A DNA stretch of 64,000 bases from Candidatus Desulfobacillus denitrificans (GTDB lineage: Bacteria > Pseudomonadota > Gammaproteobacteria > Burkholderiales > Rhodocyclaceae), in contig AP021857.1 of the NCBI GenBank assembly GCA_017347485.1, forward strand, positions 310,001 through 374,000, in the 5' to 3' direction. Positions 27,105 to 35,796 of this stretch are shown here, piece after piece; positions within the stretch are counted from its first letter, which is position 1, and each line of letters opens with the position of its first letter. A program made the position numbers and the translations under genes. The notes beneath the pieces were generated by a model that saw nothing but the letters and a program-made list of their open reading frames with translations, made no database searches and had not been told where the DNA came from.

Positions 27105-28067
27105 TCAGACGGCGCGGGAAAAACAATCCATGAAGGCCGCCTGAAATGCCGCCCCGGCGTCGCGAGGCAGATCGTTGATGCCGGCCGCCGTGCGCCGGCC
27201 GTTGCCGCCGAAACGGCGCGCGAAGGCATCGGCGCCGTCGGGGAAGCCGGCCGGCACCCGCAGGCTGGCCGTCAGGTAGCCGCGCGCATTGGGCACCAGG
27301 ATCGCATAGGCCTTCGCGGCATCGGTCCGGGCCAGATGGTTGGCGAAGGAGCCGACAGCGCGCCGCGCCCAGGCGGCATCGGGCAGCAGGTACACGGCGG
27401 CCCTATCCGTCTCCCGCGCGGCGGGAGTGCCCAGCGCCTTGTCCATGTCCTCGCCGCGCTGCCGCTCCAGGCGCGCGAATGCCTCCTCGGCGCCGACGAA
27501 GGCGAAGGGGTCCGCGTAGGCGTGCAGCAGCCGGTACAGCTCGCCGGGCCAGTACATCAGATCGTCCCGGCCGTCGCCGTAGCCGTTGTAGTTCAGGCAC
27601 TCGCCCAGGCGCCTCAGCGTCTCGCGCCGGTCGTGGTCGAGCCCGAGGCGGTCGGCCAGGCGGCCGGCCGTCTGGAGGAGATTGTCGCCATAGGCGCCGA
27701 CGATCGCCCAGGGCGTGTGCGCCCCGGCCAGATGGGCATCCACCAGGACGCTGGTGCAGACGTCGGGCGACGTGTCGATCAGCGCCTTCAGGCCGGCATG
27801 CACGGGGATGTCGCCGGCATGGTGGTGGTCGAAATATTCCACGGTGACACCCTGGTCCAGCAGGGCGACCAGCGCCGCGCGGTTGCCGGCCAGGGCGATG
27901 TCGAGCACCGTGACGCTGTCGCCGCCGCGGGCCGGCACGCGCGCGAGCAGGGCATTGTCGCGCTTCACCCCGGTGACGAGCTGCGCCTCGCGCGGCCGGA
28001 CGAGGCGCAGCTGGTGCAGGGCGCACAGCCCGTCGGCATCGCCGTTGAAGACGTCGAAATGGCTCAT
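27105..28067 (-). CDS. DHH-family phosphoesterase
   Basis: A 320-residue protein with the DHH motifs in order: NGDADGLCALH at residues 8-18, VTVLDIALAGN, EYFDHHHAGDI and the DHHA1 signature GGNGRRTAAGI near the C-terminus. The metal-binding Asp and His residues are all present. Family members cleave phosphodiesters or phosphoanhydrides (nanoRNA, cyclic dinucleotides, polyphosphate); the substrate here is unknown. The ATG overlaps the stop of the upstream APH/P-loop kinase gene by 4 bp, so the two are coupled. Confidence 0.87.
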   Translation of the reverse strand: MSHFDVFNGDADGLCALHQLRLVRPREAQLVTGVKRDNALLARVPARGGDSVTVLDIALAGNRAALVALLDQGVTVEYFDHHHAGDIPVHAGLKALIDTSPDVCTSVLVDAHLAGAHTPWAIVGAYGDNLLQTAGRLADRLGLDHDRRETLRRLGECLNYNGYGDGRDDLMYWPGELYRLLHAYADPFAFVGAEEAFARLERQRGEDMDKALGTPAARETDRAAVYLLPDAAWARRAVGSFANHLARTDAAKAYAILVPNARGYLTASLRVPAGFPDGADAFARRFGGNGRRTAAGINDLPRDAGAAFQAAFMDCFSRAV

Positions 28068-29674
28068 GGCGTCCTTGTCCGCAGCCGGCGCTCGATCTCG
28101 GCGAACGCCGGCGCCCATGCCCCGTCCGCGGCGTCCACCGGCACGACGAAGGCCATTTCGTCCGCGGCCAGGGCTTCGGCGTCCCGCAGCTGGCTGTCGA
28201 GCACGGCGGCCGTGGCTTCCGAGGCGTCCGCCGCCGCTTGCTGCCGCCGGGCGAGGCGCTCCCGCAGCAGCGCCTCGGGGGCGCGGCAGTCGAGAATCGC
28301 AAAGGGAAGGTCCAGCGCCTGTGCCGCGGCGCGGAACCGGTCGCGCTGCCGGCGCTTGAGGAAGGTGGCATCGACGATCACCGTCATCCCCGCCTGCGCG
28401 ACGCTGCGCGCCAGGGATTCCATTCGACCATAGGTCTCTTCGGTGGCCTGCTGCGCATAGATGCCGGTTTCCAGGCCCGAGCCGCTGCGCATCAAGGCTC
28501 CCAGGCCGTGCAGGCGCTTGCGTTCCACGTCGGAGCGGATGCGCACCGCGCCGAGATGTTCGACGAGCACGTGCGCAAAATGGCTTTTGCCCGACCCGGA
28601 AAAACCGTGGGTCAGGAGCAGGCCCCGCCGCGATGGCGGCGCCATCGCCAGCGAAGCGTAATCGAGGTAGCGGCGGTAATCCGCCAGGGCCGCTGCCCGT
28701 TCCGCCGCGGCCAGGCCGCCCTGGGCGGCGCGGATGCGCGCCACCTTGGCCCGCACCATGGCGCGGTAGGCCTTGTACCAGGCCAGCAGCGGCAGGCCGG
28801 CGTAATCCCCGCCGGCCTCCAGATAGCCGTTGAGGAAGCGGCTGGCCAGGTCGGCCCGTCCGCGCACCTCCAGGTCCATGACGAGGAAGGCCGCTTCGTT
28901 CATCACGTCGATCCAGCGCAGGTTCGGATTGAACTCGATGCAATCGAAGATGCACGGTGCGTTGCCGTACAGGACGATGTTGCCCAGATGCAGGTCGCCA
29001 TGGCATTCGCGGACGAAACCGCCGCCCCGGCGCGCTTCGAAGCGCTCGGCGAGGCGCGCCTGCTCCGCCAGGGTCCGGGCTGCGACGGCGGACAGGCCCG
29101 CCGCATCTTCGCCGGCCCCGAGCAGGGCGCGTATCTGCGCGAAATTCTGCTCCGCCGGGGCGGCGATGGCGGCGGCGCTGCCATAGGCGTCGTCCGTCCC
29201 GGCGCGGGCAATGCCGTCGTGGAAAGTCGCCACCGCCACTGCCAGGGCATCGATGGCCGCCGCCTGCAATTCGCCGCGCGCCAGCACGCGCTCCGCCAGG
29301 CATTCCTGGGGGAAGCGCGCCATCTTGACCGCATAGTCGATGGCCGGCCCGTCGCCGCCCAGCTGCGGCGACTGCGGCGATCCGCCGATGGCCACCACGT
29401 CCAGATAGAGTCGCGGCGCCAGGCGGCGGTTGAGGCGCAGCTCCTCTTCGCAGAAGAAGCACCGCCTGGCCAGGGTCGAGAAGTCGAGGAAGTCCAGATC
29501 GACGGCCTTCTTGATCTTGTAGGCGAATTCCCCGGCCAGCAGCACGAAGGAGATGTGGGTTTCCACCAGCGAAACGGCGGCGGCGGGATGCGGATAACAG
29601 GCGGGAGTGGCGAGCGACTGCACCATGACGCGCTGCTGCGCCAGGGCGTCGTGAGCGCTGTTCCGTGTCTGCAT
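28064..29674 (-). CDS. Two-domain APH-like kinase / P-loop ATPase
   Basis: A 536-residue fusion. Residues ~30-330 are an aminoglycoside-phosphotransferase-like kinase fold with catalytic ECHGDLHLGNIVL and metal-binding DCIEFNP. Residues ~345-520 are a P-loop kinase-like domain with Walker A THGFSGSGKSHFA and a VIVDATFLKRRQRDRFR block. Such fusions are widespread, but their substrates are unknown to me. Coupling to the DHH phosphoesterase suggests that the two act on a shared phosphorylated metabolite or nucleotide. Repeat copy e lies between this gene and dsbC. Confidence 0.85.
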   Translation of the reverse strand: MQTRNSAHDALAQQRVMVQSLATPACYPHPAAAVSLVETHISFVLLAGEFAYKIKKAVDLDFLDFSTLARRCFFCEEELRLNRRLAPRLYLDVVAIGGSPQSPQLGGDGPAIDYAVKMARFPQECLAERVLARGELQAAAIDALAVAVATFHDGIARAGTDDAYGSAAAIAAPAEQNFAQIRALLGAGEDAAGLSAVAARTLAEQARLAERFEARRGGGFVRECHGDLHLGNIVLYGNAPCIFDCIEFNPNLRWIDVMNEAAFLVMDLEVRGRADLASRFLNGYLEAGGDYAGLPLLAWYKAYRAMVRAKVARIRAAQGGLAAAERAAALADYRRYLDYASLAMAPPSRRGLLLTHGFSGSGKSHFAHVLVEHLGAVRIRSDVERKRLHGLGALMRSGSGLETGIYAQQATEETYGRMESLARSVAQAGMTVIVDATFLKRRQRDRFRAAAQALDLPFAILDCRAPEALLRERLARRQQAAADASEATAAVLDSQLRDAEALAADEMAFVVPVDAADGAWAPAFAEIERRLRTRTP

Positions 29675-29703
29675 GCGAAATCCCGGAGCGCCCGTGCCGC
29701 GCG

Positions 29704-29728
29704 GAAAGTCAGTCTCCGCGCTACGGCG
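29704..29728 (+). repeat. 25-bp dispersed repeat, copy e (intergenic)
   Basis: One difference in the A-run (GAAAGTCAGTC) and an intact ACGGCG end at the same spacing. It fills about a third of the 75-bp gap between the APH/P-loop kinase start and the dsbC stop. Confidence 0.8.
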
Positions 29729-29749
29729 CCAGGGGCCGCGGAGAAGCGG

Positions 29750-30451
29750 TCATTTGACTTGCGCCAGCTTCTGCTCGAGTTGCGCGACCGGCACGGCGCC
29801 GGGAATGCGCTCGCCGTTGGCGAGGAAGATCGTCGGCGTGCCGCGGATGTTGTACTTCTGCGCCAGCGCCATCACTTTCTCGATTGGCGCATCGCAATTT
29901 GCCGGCGAGGGCGGCACGTTGTTGACCATCAGGTCGCTCCAGGCCTTGGCGCGGTCGGCCGCGCACCAGACCGCCCGCGACTTGCTGGCGGAGTCCGCCG
30001 ACAGGATGGGCAGCAGGAAGGTGTAGATCGTCACGTTGCTCATGCCGGCCATCTCCTTCGCCAGCTTCTTGCAGTAGCCGCAGTTCGGGTCCTCGAAGGT
30101 GGCGAAGACGCGCTTGCCGTCGCCGCGCACGGTCTTCACGGCGTATTCCAGCGGCAGGTCGGAGAAATTGATGGCGGAGAGCTTGTTCAGCCGCTCCTGG
30201 GTGAGGTTCTTGCGCGTCTTGGTGTCGATGATGCTGCCGTCGATGAGCAGGCTGACCTTCTCGTCGGTGTAGTAGAGCTCGTGGCCGACCTGCACCTCGT
30301 AGAGCCCAAGCACCCCGGCTTTCCTGACGGCATCGACCTTCCCGCCGAGCCAGGTTTCGACGGACTTCCTGACGCTCGCCTCGTCGGCATGGGCGGCGCC
30401 GGCAGCGAGCAGGATGGCGAGGAGGACAGAGGAAAGACGATTCATGATCAT
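29750..30451 (-). CDS. dsbC: Thiol:disulfide interchange protein DsbC
   Basis: A periplasmic disulfide isomerase of 233 residues. A signal peptide ends near AHA; an N-terminal dimerisation domain follows and then a thioredoxin fold with the active site C124-G-Y-C127 and the cis-proline segment RGTPTIFL. The start at 30451 fits the GGAG five bases upstream better than the ATG six bases further in. DsbC is kept reduced by DsbD in the family; dsbD is not in the window. The ubiH-type gene ends 16 bp upstream, so both may share a transcript. Confidence 0.94.
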   Translation of the reverse strand: MIMNRLSSVLLAILLAAGAAHADEASVRKSVETWLGGKVDAVRKAGVLGLYEVQVGHELYYTDEKVSLLIDGSIIDTKTRKNLTQERLNKLSAINFSDLPLEYAVKTVRGDGKRVFATFEDPNCGYCKKLAKEMAGMSNVTIYTFLLPILSADSASKSRAVWCAADRAKAWSDLMVNNVPPSPANCDAPIEKVMALAQKYNIRGTPTIFLANGERIPGAVPVAQLEQKLAQVK

Positions 30452-30467
30452 AGGATCTCCGTTGGGG

Positions 30468-31625
30468 TCAGCCGAGCGCGTAGCGCACCAGCATGTTGCG
30501 TACGACAGGCAGGCTGTCGGTGAGGTTCAATCCGAGGTTGCGAATGACGGAAAGGGCGGGGTGTTGCGGCCGGAACAGTCTTTGCAGCCCATGCGTTGCC
30601 CATTGTAGCAGGGCGACTTCCTCGGCCCGGGCGCGCGCGTAGCGGCGCAGCGACCGTTCGTCGCCGCAGTCGCCGAATTCCGGCAGGGCAAGCAGGACCT
30701 TCGCCAGTTCGCGCGCATCGAGAAAGCCGAGGTTGATGCCGTGGCCGGAGAGCGGGTGGATGGCATGGGCGGCGTCGCCGACGAGGGCCAGACGGGGAGC
30801 GACGATCTGCGGCACGCGCATCAGCCGCAGCGGGAAGGCGGCCGGCGGCGTGACGAGCTTGAGCGCGCCGAGCCGGTTTGCCCCGGCGGCGGCGAAGCGC
30901 CGGCAAAGGGTTGCTTCGTCGAGGGCGAGCAATTCGCCGGCATGGGCTTGCGGCGTCGACCAGACCGCCGAGATGCGCCGGCCGGGCAGCGGCAGATACG
31001 CCAGCACGCCGTCCGCGCGGAACCACTGGAAGGCGCTGTTGCGGTGCGGCTCGGCGCATTCGAAATTCGCCACCACGCCCATTTCGCCGTAGGGCAGCGT
31101 GTCGACGCGCAGTCCGGCCTGCGCGCGCACCCAGGAATCGGCGCCGTCCGCGCCCACCACCAGCGCGGCTTCCAGCGTCGCGCCGGAAGTCAGTCCCAGC
31201 CGGACGGCGTTCTCGCCGACCTGCAGGGCCTGCGGCTGCGCCGGACAGAAGAGCTTGAGATTGCCCTGGCGCTTGACGGTTTCCCACAGCTCGCGCTGCA
31301 TGAGGCCGGACTCGGCGATCCAGGCCAGTTCGCCGACGCCGCTGTCGTAGGCCGAGAAGTCGAGGCGGCCGCCGGCATCGCCGCGGATGGCCATGTCGTA
31401 GACCGGCGTAATGCGGCTGGCATCGAGGTGCTGCCAGGCGCCGATTTCCAGCAGGAAGCCCTGCGCGGCGGGGCTGACGGCATACACGCGGCTGTCCCAG
31501 CCGGCCGCAGCCGCCGTGGGCGGGCGGCTTTCCACGAGGGCGATGCGGAGGCGGCTGTCCTTGAAGGCGGCGGCCAGGCTGGCGCCGGCGAGACCGGCGC
31601 CGACGATGATGATGTCGAAGTGCAA
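30468..31625 (-). CDS. UbiH/UbiF/COQ6-family FAD-dependent hydroxylase
   Basis: A 385-residue flavoprotein of ubiquinone synthesis type. The FAD-binding GxGxxG is IIVGAGLAGASLA at residues 6-18, the middle motif VVGADGADS follows near residue 160, and the second FAD motif ALVGDAAHAIHPLSGHGINLG near residue 275. Which ring carbon (C1, C5 or C6) it hydroxylates cannot be told by eye. Betaproteobacterial genomes often place such a gene next to dsbC. Repeat copy f lies within it, encoding part of LGLTSGATLEA. Confidence 0.9.
   Translation of the reverse strand: MHFDIIIVGAGLAGASLAAAFKDSRLRIALVESRPPTAAAAGWDSRVYAVSPAAQGFLLEIGAWQHLDASRITPVYDMAIRGDAGGRLDFSAYDSGVGELAWIAESGLMQRELWETVKRQGNLKLFCPAQPQALQVGENAVRLGLTSGATLEAALVVGADGADSWVRAQAGLRVDTLPYGEMGVVANFECAEPHRNSAFQWFRADGVLAYLPLPGRRISAVWSTPQAHAGELLALDEATLCRRFAAAGANRLGALKLVTPPAAFPLRLMRVPQIVAPRLALVGDAAHAIHPLSGHGINLGFLDARELAKVLLALPEFGDCGDERSLRRYARARAEEVALLQWATHGLQRLFRPQHPALSVIRNLGLNLTDSLPVVRNMLVRYALG
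31185..31209 (+). repeat. 25-bp dispersed repeat, copy f (antisense in ubiH-type gene)
   Basis: The A-run is degraded (GGAAGTCAGTC), the ACGGCG end and spacing are intact. Antisense to the host gene. Confidence 0.7.
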
Positions 31626-31722
31626 TTTGCGATGAAAGGAGGGAGGCGTTCCGTCATTGTGCGGGCCCCGGCCAACCTTGACAAGGCCATGCTCCGCAAC
31701 GATAATTCGCCCCCTTCCAAGC

Positions 31723-31799
<77 letters not shown>

Positions 31800-31864
31800 C
31801 CCCCTTCCTGGCAAGAGTCCGGCGGTTCGCTATAATTGTCTAATATCACAGCGAAAAGGCGTGC

Positions 31865-32248
31865 ATGAATCCGATCGTTTCGGCGATTCTCAGCAGCATC
31901 ATCGACAGCATCATGGAGTCGGCGATGGCGCCCGCGCCGCTGCCGCCGCCCGCCGCGCCGCCCGGCATCGTGCGGCCCGCGCTGCAGAACGGGCCGCTCG
32001 CCACGATGAGTCCGCCCAGCAACGGCTACGCGCAGTTTGGCAGCGAAAACCTGCGGCTGGCGGCCAGCCTGCAGATCCGCGACACGCAGAACCGCATCGT
32101 CCTGCCGATGTCGATGCAGGCGCCGGTGCCGGTGCTCTACAAGCTGGACGAGTACGGATCGGTGCAGCGCGTCTGGGTGCTGACCCCCGAAGAGGCGGAA
32201 GTCGCCGACCAGCTCATCAGGCAGAAGCAATCCTCCCCCAGGAAGTAG
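31865..32248 (+). CDS. Small proline-rich protein of unknown function
   Basis: 127 residues. An N-terminal amphipathic or hydrophobic helix ([20 protein letters not shown]) is followed by a proline/alanine-rich stretch and a compact C-terminal part with [21 protein letters not shown] and [18 protein letters not shown]. There is no cleavable signal or known motif. The stop TAG overlaps the GTG start of miaB by one base (TAGTG), so it is translated with miaB. I do not recognise it; regular codon use and coupling support a real gene. Confidence 0.7.
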   Translation: MNPIVSAILSSIIDSIMESAMAPAPLPPPAAPPGIVRPALQNGPLATMSPPSNGYAQFGSENLRLAASLQIRDTQNRIVLPMSMQAPVPVLYKLDEYGSVQRVWVLTPEEAEVADQLIRQKQSSPRK

Positions 32249-33585
32249 TGGCCAAGAAGCTTTACATCAAGACCTTCGGCTGCCAGATGAACGAGTACGA
32301 TTCGGACCGCATGGTCGACGTGCTCGCCGCCGAGGGCATCGAGCAGACCGACTCCCCCGAGGACGCCGACGTCATCCTCTTCAACACCTGCTCGGTGCGC
32401 GAGAAGGCGCAGGAGAAGGTGTTCCACGACCTCGGCCGCGTGCGGCTGCTGAAGCAGTCGAAGCCGGACCTCGTCATCGGCGTCGGCGGCTGCGTGGCGA
32501 GCCAGGAGGGCGAGGCCATCGTGCGCCGCGCGCCTTACGTCGATGTCGTCTTCGGGCCGCAGACGCTGCACCGCCTGCCGCAGCTCATCCGCGCGCGCCG
32601 CGACTCCGGCCGGCCGCAGGTGGATGTCTCCTTCCCCGAAATCGAAAAGTTCGACGCCCTGCCGCCGCCGCGCGTGGAGGGCGGCTCGGCCTTCGTCTCG
32701 GTGATGGAAGGCTGCAGCAAGTTCTGCACCTACTGCATCGTGCCCTACACCCGCGGTGAGGAAATCTCGCGCCCGCTCGGCGACGTGCTGGCCGAGATCG
32801 CCGGCCTGGCGGCGCAGGGCGTGCGGGAGGTCACCCTGCTCGGCCAGAACGTGAACGCCTGGCGCGGCGCCATGGACGGCGGCGAGGCGGACTTCGCCTT
32901 CCTGCTCGAGTGCGTGCACGAGATTCCCGGCATCGAACGGATCCGCTACACCACCTCGCATCCGCGCGAGATGACGGCGCGCCTGATCGAGGCCTATGCC
33001 CGGTTGCCGAAGCTGGTGTCGCACCTGCACCTGCCGGTGCAGTCCGGCGCCGACCGCGTCTTGGCGGCGATGAAGCGCGGCTACACCGCGCTGGAGTACA
33101 AGTCGCTGGTGCGCAGGCTGCGCGCGGCGCGCCCGGACATTTCGCTGTCGACCGATTTCATCGTCGGCTTTCCCGGCGAGACGGAGACGGATTTCGAGGC
33201 GACCATGCAGCTGATCGAGGAGGTCGGCTTCGACGCCTCCTTCAGCTTCCTCTACAGCCCGCGCCCGGGCACGCCGGCGGCGGAACTGGCCGACGACACG
33301 CCGTCGGAAGTGAAGACGCAGCGGCTGATGCGCCTGCAAAAGCGCATCGAGGCGCAGGCGAGCGCCATCAGCGCGGCGATGGTCGGCAGCGTTCAGCGCA
33401 TCCTCGTCGAGGGCGCCTCGAAGAAGGACGCGACGGAACTCGCCGGCCGCACCGACAACAACCGCATCGTCAATTTCGCCGGCCCATCGTACGCCGGGCG
33501 CCTGACCGGCCGCTTCGTCGATGTCCTCATCACCGCCGCGCTGCCGCATTCGCTGCGCGGCGAGGCCCTCCTCCGCGAATCGTGA
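32248..33585 (+). CDS. miaB: tRNA-2-methylthio-N6-dimethylallyladenosine synthase
   Basis: A radical-SAM enzyme that methylthiolates i6A37 in tRNA. 445 residues: an N-terminal UPF0004 domain with three cluster cysteines ([24 protein letters not shown]), the radical-SAM CxxxCxxC as CSKFCTYC near residue 157, and a C-terminal TRAM domain. The start is GTG at 32248, immediately before [14 protein letters not shown], the usual N-terminus. The phoH gene begins by overlapping its stop (GTGA). Confidence 0.97.
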   Translation: MAKKLYIKTFGCQMNEYDSDRMVDVLAAEGIEQTDSPEDADVILFNTCSVREKAQEKVFHDLGRVRLLKQSKPDLVIGVGGCVASQEGEAIVRRAPYVDVVFGPQTLHRLPQLIRARRDSGRPQVDVSFPEIEKFDALPPPRVEGGSAFVSVMEGCSKFCTYCIVPYTRGEEISRPLGDVLAEIAGLAAQGVREVTLLGQNVNAWRGAMDGGEADFAFLLECVHEIPGIERIRYTTSHPREMTARLIEAYARLPKLVSHLHLPVQSGADRVLAAMKRGYTALEYKSLVRRLRAARPDISLSTDFIVGFPGETETDFEATMQLIEEVGFDASFSFLYSPRPGTPAAELADDTPSEVKTQRLMRLQKRIEAQASAISAAMVGSVQRILVEGASKKDATELAGRTDNNRIVNFAGPSYAGRLTGRFVDVLITAALPHSLRGEALLRES

Positions 33586-34544
33586 AACCCCGGCCGCTCG
33601 ACGTCGTGCTGTCCCCGCTGGACAACCAGCGCCTGGCCAACCTGTGCGGCGCGCTCGACGAGAACCTGCGCCAGATCGAGGCCGCCTACGACGTCGCCAT
33701 CGCCCGTCGCGGCGAGCGTTTCATCGTGCGCGGCCATCCCGCCCAGTCGGCACAGGCGGCGAATGCCCTGCAGCACTTCTATGCCGAGGCCGCCGAGCAT
33801 CTGTCCATCGACGCCATCCAACTCGGCCTGGTGGAACTGGCCAACCGCAGCCAGCCCGGCATGTCCGCGCCCGGCCTGCTGACGCGCAAGCCCGAGCTGC
33901 ACGGCCGCACGCCGCGCCAGGTGCAGTACCTGCGCCAGATCCAGGAGCACGACATCACCTTCGGCATCGGGCCGGCCGGCACCGGCAAGACCTATCTGGC
34001 CGTGGCCAGCGCGGTCGATGCCTTCGAGCGCGACCAGGTCAGCCGCATCGTGTTGACGCGCCCGGTCGTCGAGGCCGGCGAGCGGCTCGGCTTCCTGCCC
34101 GGCGACCTGGCGCAGAAGGTCGACCCCTACCTGCGGCCGCTCTACGACGCGCTCTACGACCTGATGGGTTTCGACAAGGTGGCCAAGCTCTTCGAGCGCC
34201 AGGCCATCGAGATCGCGCCGCTCGCCTACATGCGCGGCCGCACGCTCAACCACGCCTTCATCATCCTCGACGAGGCGCAGAACACCACGCCGGAGCAGAT
34301 GAAGATGTTCCTCACGCGCATCGGCATCGGCGCCAGGGCGGTCATCACCGGCGACGTCACCCAGATCGACCTCGCGCGCGGCATGAAGAGCGGACTGATC
34401 GAGGCCTCGCGCATCCTGCGCGAAGTGCGCGGCATCGCCTTCACCGAATTCCTCGCCGAGGATGTGGTGCGCCACCCGCTGGTGGCGCGCATCGTCTCCG
34501 CCTATGAGCAGCACGAAAAAGCCCGCGACACCGGCGCGCCTTAG
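33582..34544 (+). CDS. PhoH-like ATPase (YbeZ type)
   Basis: A 320-residue cytosolic P-loop ATPase with Walker [10 protein letters not shown] and Walker [12 protein letters not shown], plus the conserved TGDVTQIDL. It is linked to the RNase YbeY in 16S rRNA and RNA quality work; the exact activity is unsettled. The GTG start at 33582 overlaps the miaB stop. ybeY begins 41 bp before its end in another frame, giving a tightly packed miaB–phoH–ybeY–corC–lnt operon. Confidence 0.94.
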   Translation: MKPRPLDVVLSPLDNQRLANLCGALDENLRQIEAAYDVAIARRGERFIVRGHPAQSAQAANALQHFYAEAAEHLSIDAIQLGLVELANRSQPGMSAPGLLTRKPELHGRTPRQVQYLRQIQEHDITFGIGPAGTGKTYLAVASAVDAFERDQVSRIVLTRPVVEAGERLGFLPGDLAQKVDPYLRPLYDALYDLMGFDKVAKLFERQAIEIAPLAYMRGRTLNHAFIILDEAQNTTPEQMKMFLTRIGIGARAVITGDVTQIDLARGMKSGLIEASRILREVRGIAFTEFLAEDVVRHPLVARIVSAYEQHEKARDTGAP

Positions 34545-34959
34545 CCTCAGCGTCCAGTACGCCGCCAAGGGCGAGGCGCTGCCCTCGCGCGCCGAGCTGC
34601 GCAAGTGGGTGCGCGCAACCCGCCCGGGCGCGGCCGAAGTGACCGTCCGCTTCGTCGATACCGAGGAAGGACGGGTCCTGAACGCCCAGTACCGGCGCAA
34701 GGACCACGCCACCAACGTGCTGACGTTTCCCTATGCGCGGGAGCCCGTGCTGAGCGGCGACCTGGTGCTGTGCCTGCCGCTGGTGCTGCGCGAGGCGGCG
34801 GCGCAGGGCAAGCCGGCCGCCGCCCATTTTGCCCACCTCGTCGTGCATGGTATGCTGCACCTGCAAGGTTACGACCACGAAACGGCAGCCGAGGCCCGCA
34901 TCATGGAGCAGAAGGAACGCGAGATCCTGGCCCGGCTCGGCTATCCCGATCCCTATTGA
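34504..34959 (+). CDS. ybeY: Endoribonuclease YbeY
   Basis: A 151-residue single-domain metalloprotein for 16S rRNA 3' maturation and ribosome quality control. The zinc motif [15 protein letters not shown] is complete (H-x3-H-x5-H type). The ATG at 34504 lies inside phoH, a 41-bp overlap, and was chosen because the segment before it continues the phoH shadow. corC follows after 6 bp. Confidence 0.94.
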   Translation: MSSTKKPATPARLSLSVQYAAKGEALPSRAELRKWVRATRPGAAEVTVRFVDTEEGRVLNAQYRRKDHATNVLTFPYAREPVLSGDLVLCLPLVLREAAAQGKPAAAHFAHLVVHGMLHLQGYDHETAAEARIMEQKEREILARLGYPDPY

Positions 34960-34965
34960 TCCCGC

Positions 34966-35796
34966 ATGGACCCTTCGCCGAGTAGACCGTCGCTGCTTGA
35001 ACGCCTCTCTTCAATGCTGTTGCGCGAGCCGGAAGATCGGCAGCAGCTCATCGCGCTCTTGCATTCGGCTTTCGAGCGCAACCTGCTCGATGCCGATGCG
35101 CTCTCGATCATCGAGGGCGCCCTCGCCGTTTCCGACATGCAGGTCGGAGACGTCATGGTGCCGCGCGCGCAAATGCACGTGATGTCGATCGACGACGGCA
35201 TGGCGGCCATGACGGCGATGGCCATCGAGACGGCGCACTCCCGCTTCCCCGTGACCGGCGAGGACAAGGACGACGTCATCGGCGTGCTGCTGGCCAAGGA
35301 CCTGCTGCGCCTGCATGCCGGGGAGAACGTGCCCCTGCGCGACATGCTGCGGCCCGCGGTCTTCATTCCGGAGACGAAGCGGCTCAACGTGCTGCTGCGC
35401 GAGTTCCGCGCCTCGCGCAACCACATGGCGATCGTGGTGGACGAGTACGGCGTCGTCGCCGGGCTGGTGACCATCGAGGACGTGCTCGAGCAGATCGTCG
35501 GCGACATCGAGGACGAATACGACTTCGACGAGGCCTCGGACAACATCCTGCTCGACCAGGCCGGCCATTACCGCGTCAAGGCCACCACCGAGATCGCCGA
35601 TTTCAATGCGGCCTTCGGCACGCGGTTCAGCGACGAGGAGTTCGATACCGTCGGCGGCATGGTGATCCAGCACCTCGGCCGCCTGCCGAAGCGCGGCGAG
35701 TCGCTGCAGCTCGACGGCCTGCGCATGCAGATCCTGCGCGCCGACAGCCGGCGGGTGCACACGCTGCTGGTGGACCGGCCGCACGCGGCTTCATGA
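34966..35796 (+). CDS. corC: CBS-domain CorC/HlyC-type transporter-associated protein
   Basis: 276 residues. Two CBS domains span about residues 60-190 (VGDVMVPRAQMHVM at the start, VVDEYGVVAGLVTIEDVLEQIVGDIEDEYD at the end). A CorC_HlyC domain (GHYRVKATTEIADFN) completes the protein. CorC is linked to magnesium and cobalt efflux and copper tolerance in enterics. No membrane segment is seen. The lnt start overlaps its stop (ATGA). Confidence 0.92.
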   Translation: MDPSPSRPSLLERLSSMLLREPEDRQQLIALLHSAFERNLLDADALSIIEGALAVSDMQVGDVMVPRAQMHVMSIDDGMAAMTAMAIETAHSRFPVTGEDKDDVIGVLLAKDLLRLHAGENVPLRDMLRPAVFIPETKRLNVLLREFRASRNHMAIVVDEYGVVAGLVTIEDVLEQIVGDIEDEYDFDEASDNILLDQAGHYRVKATTEIADFNAAFGTRFSDEEFDTVGGMVIQHLGRLPKRGESLQLDGLRMQILRADSRRVHTLLVDRPHAAS

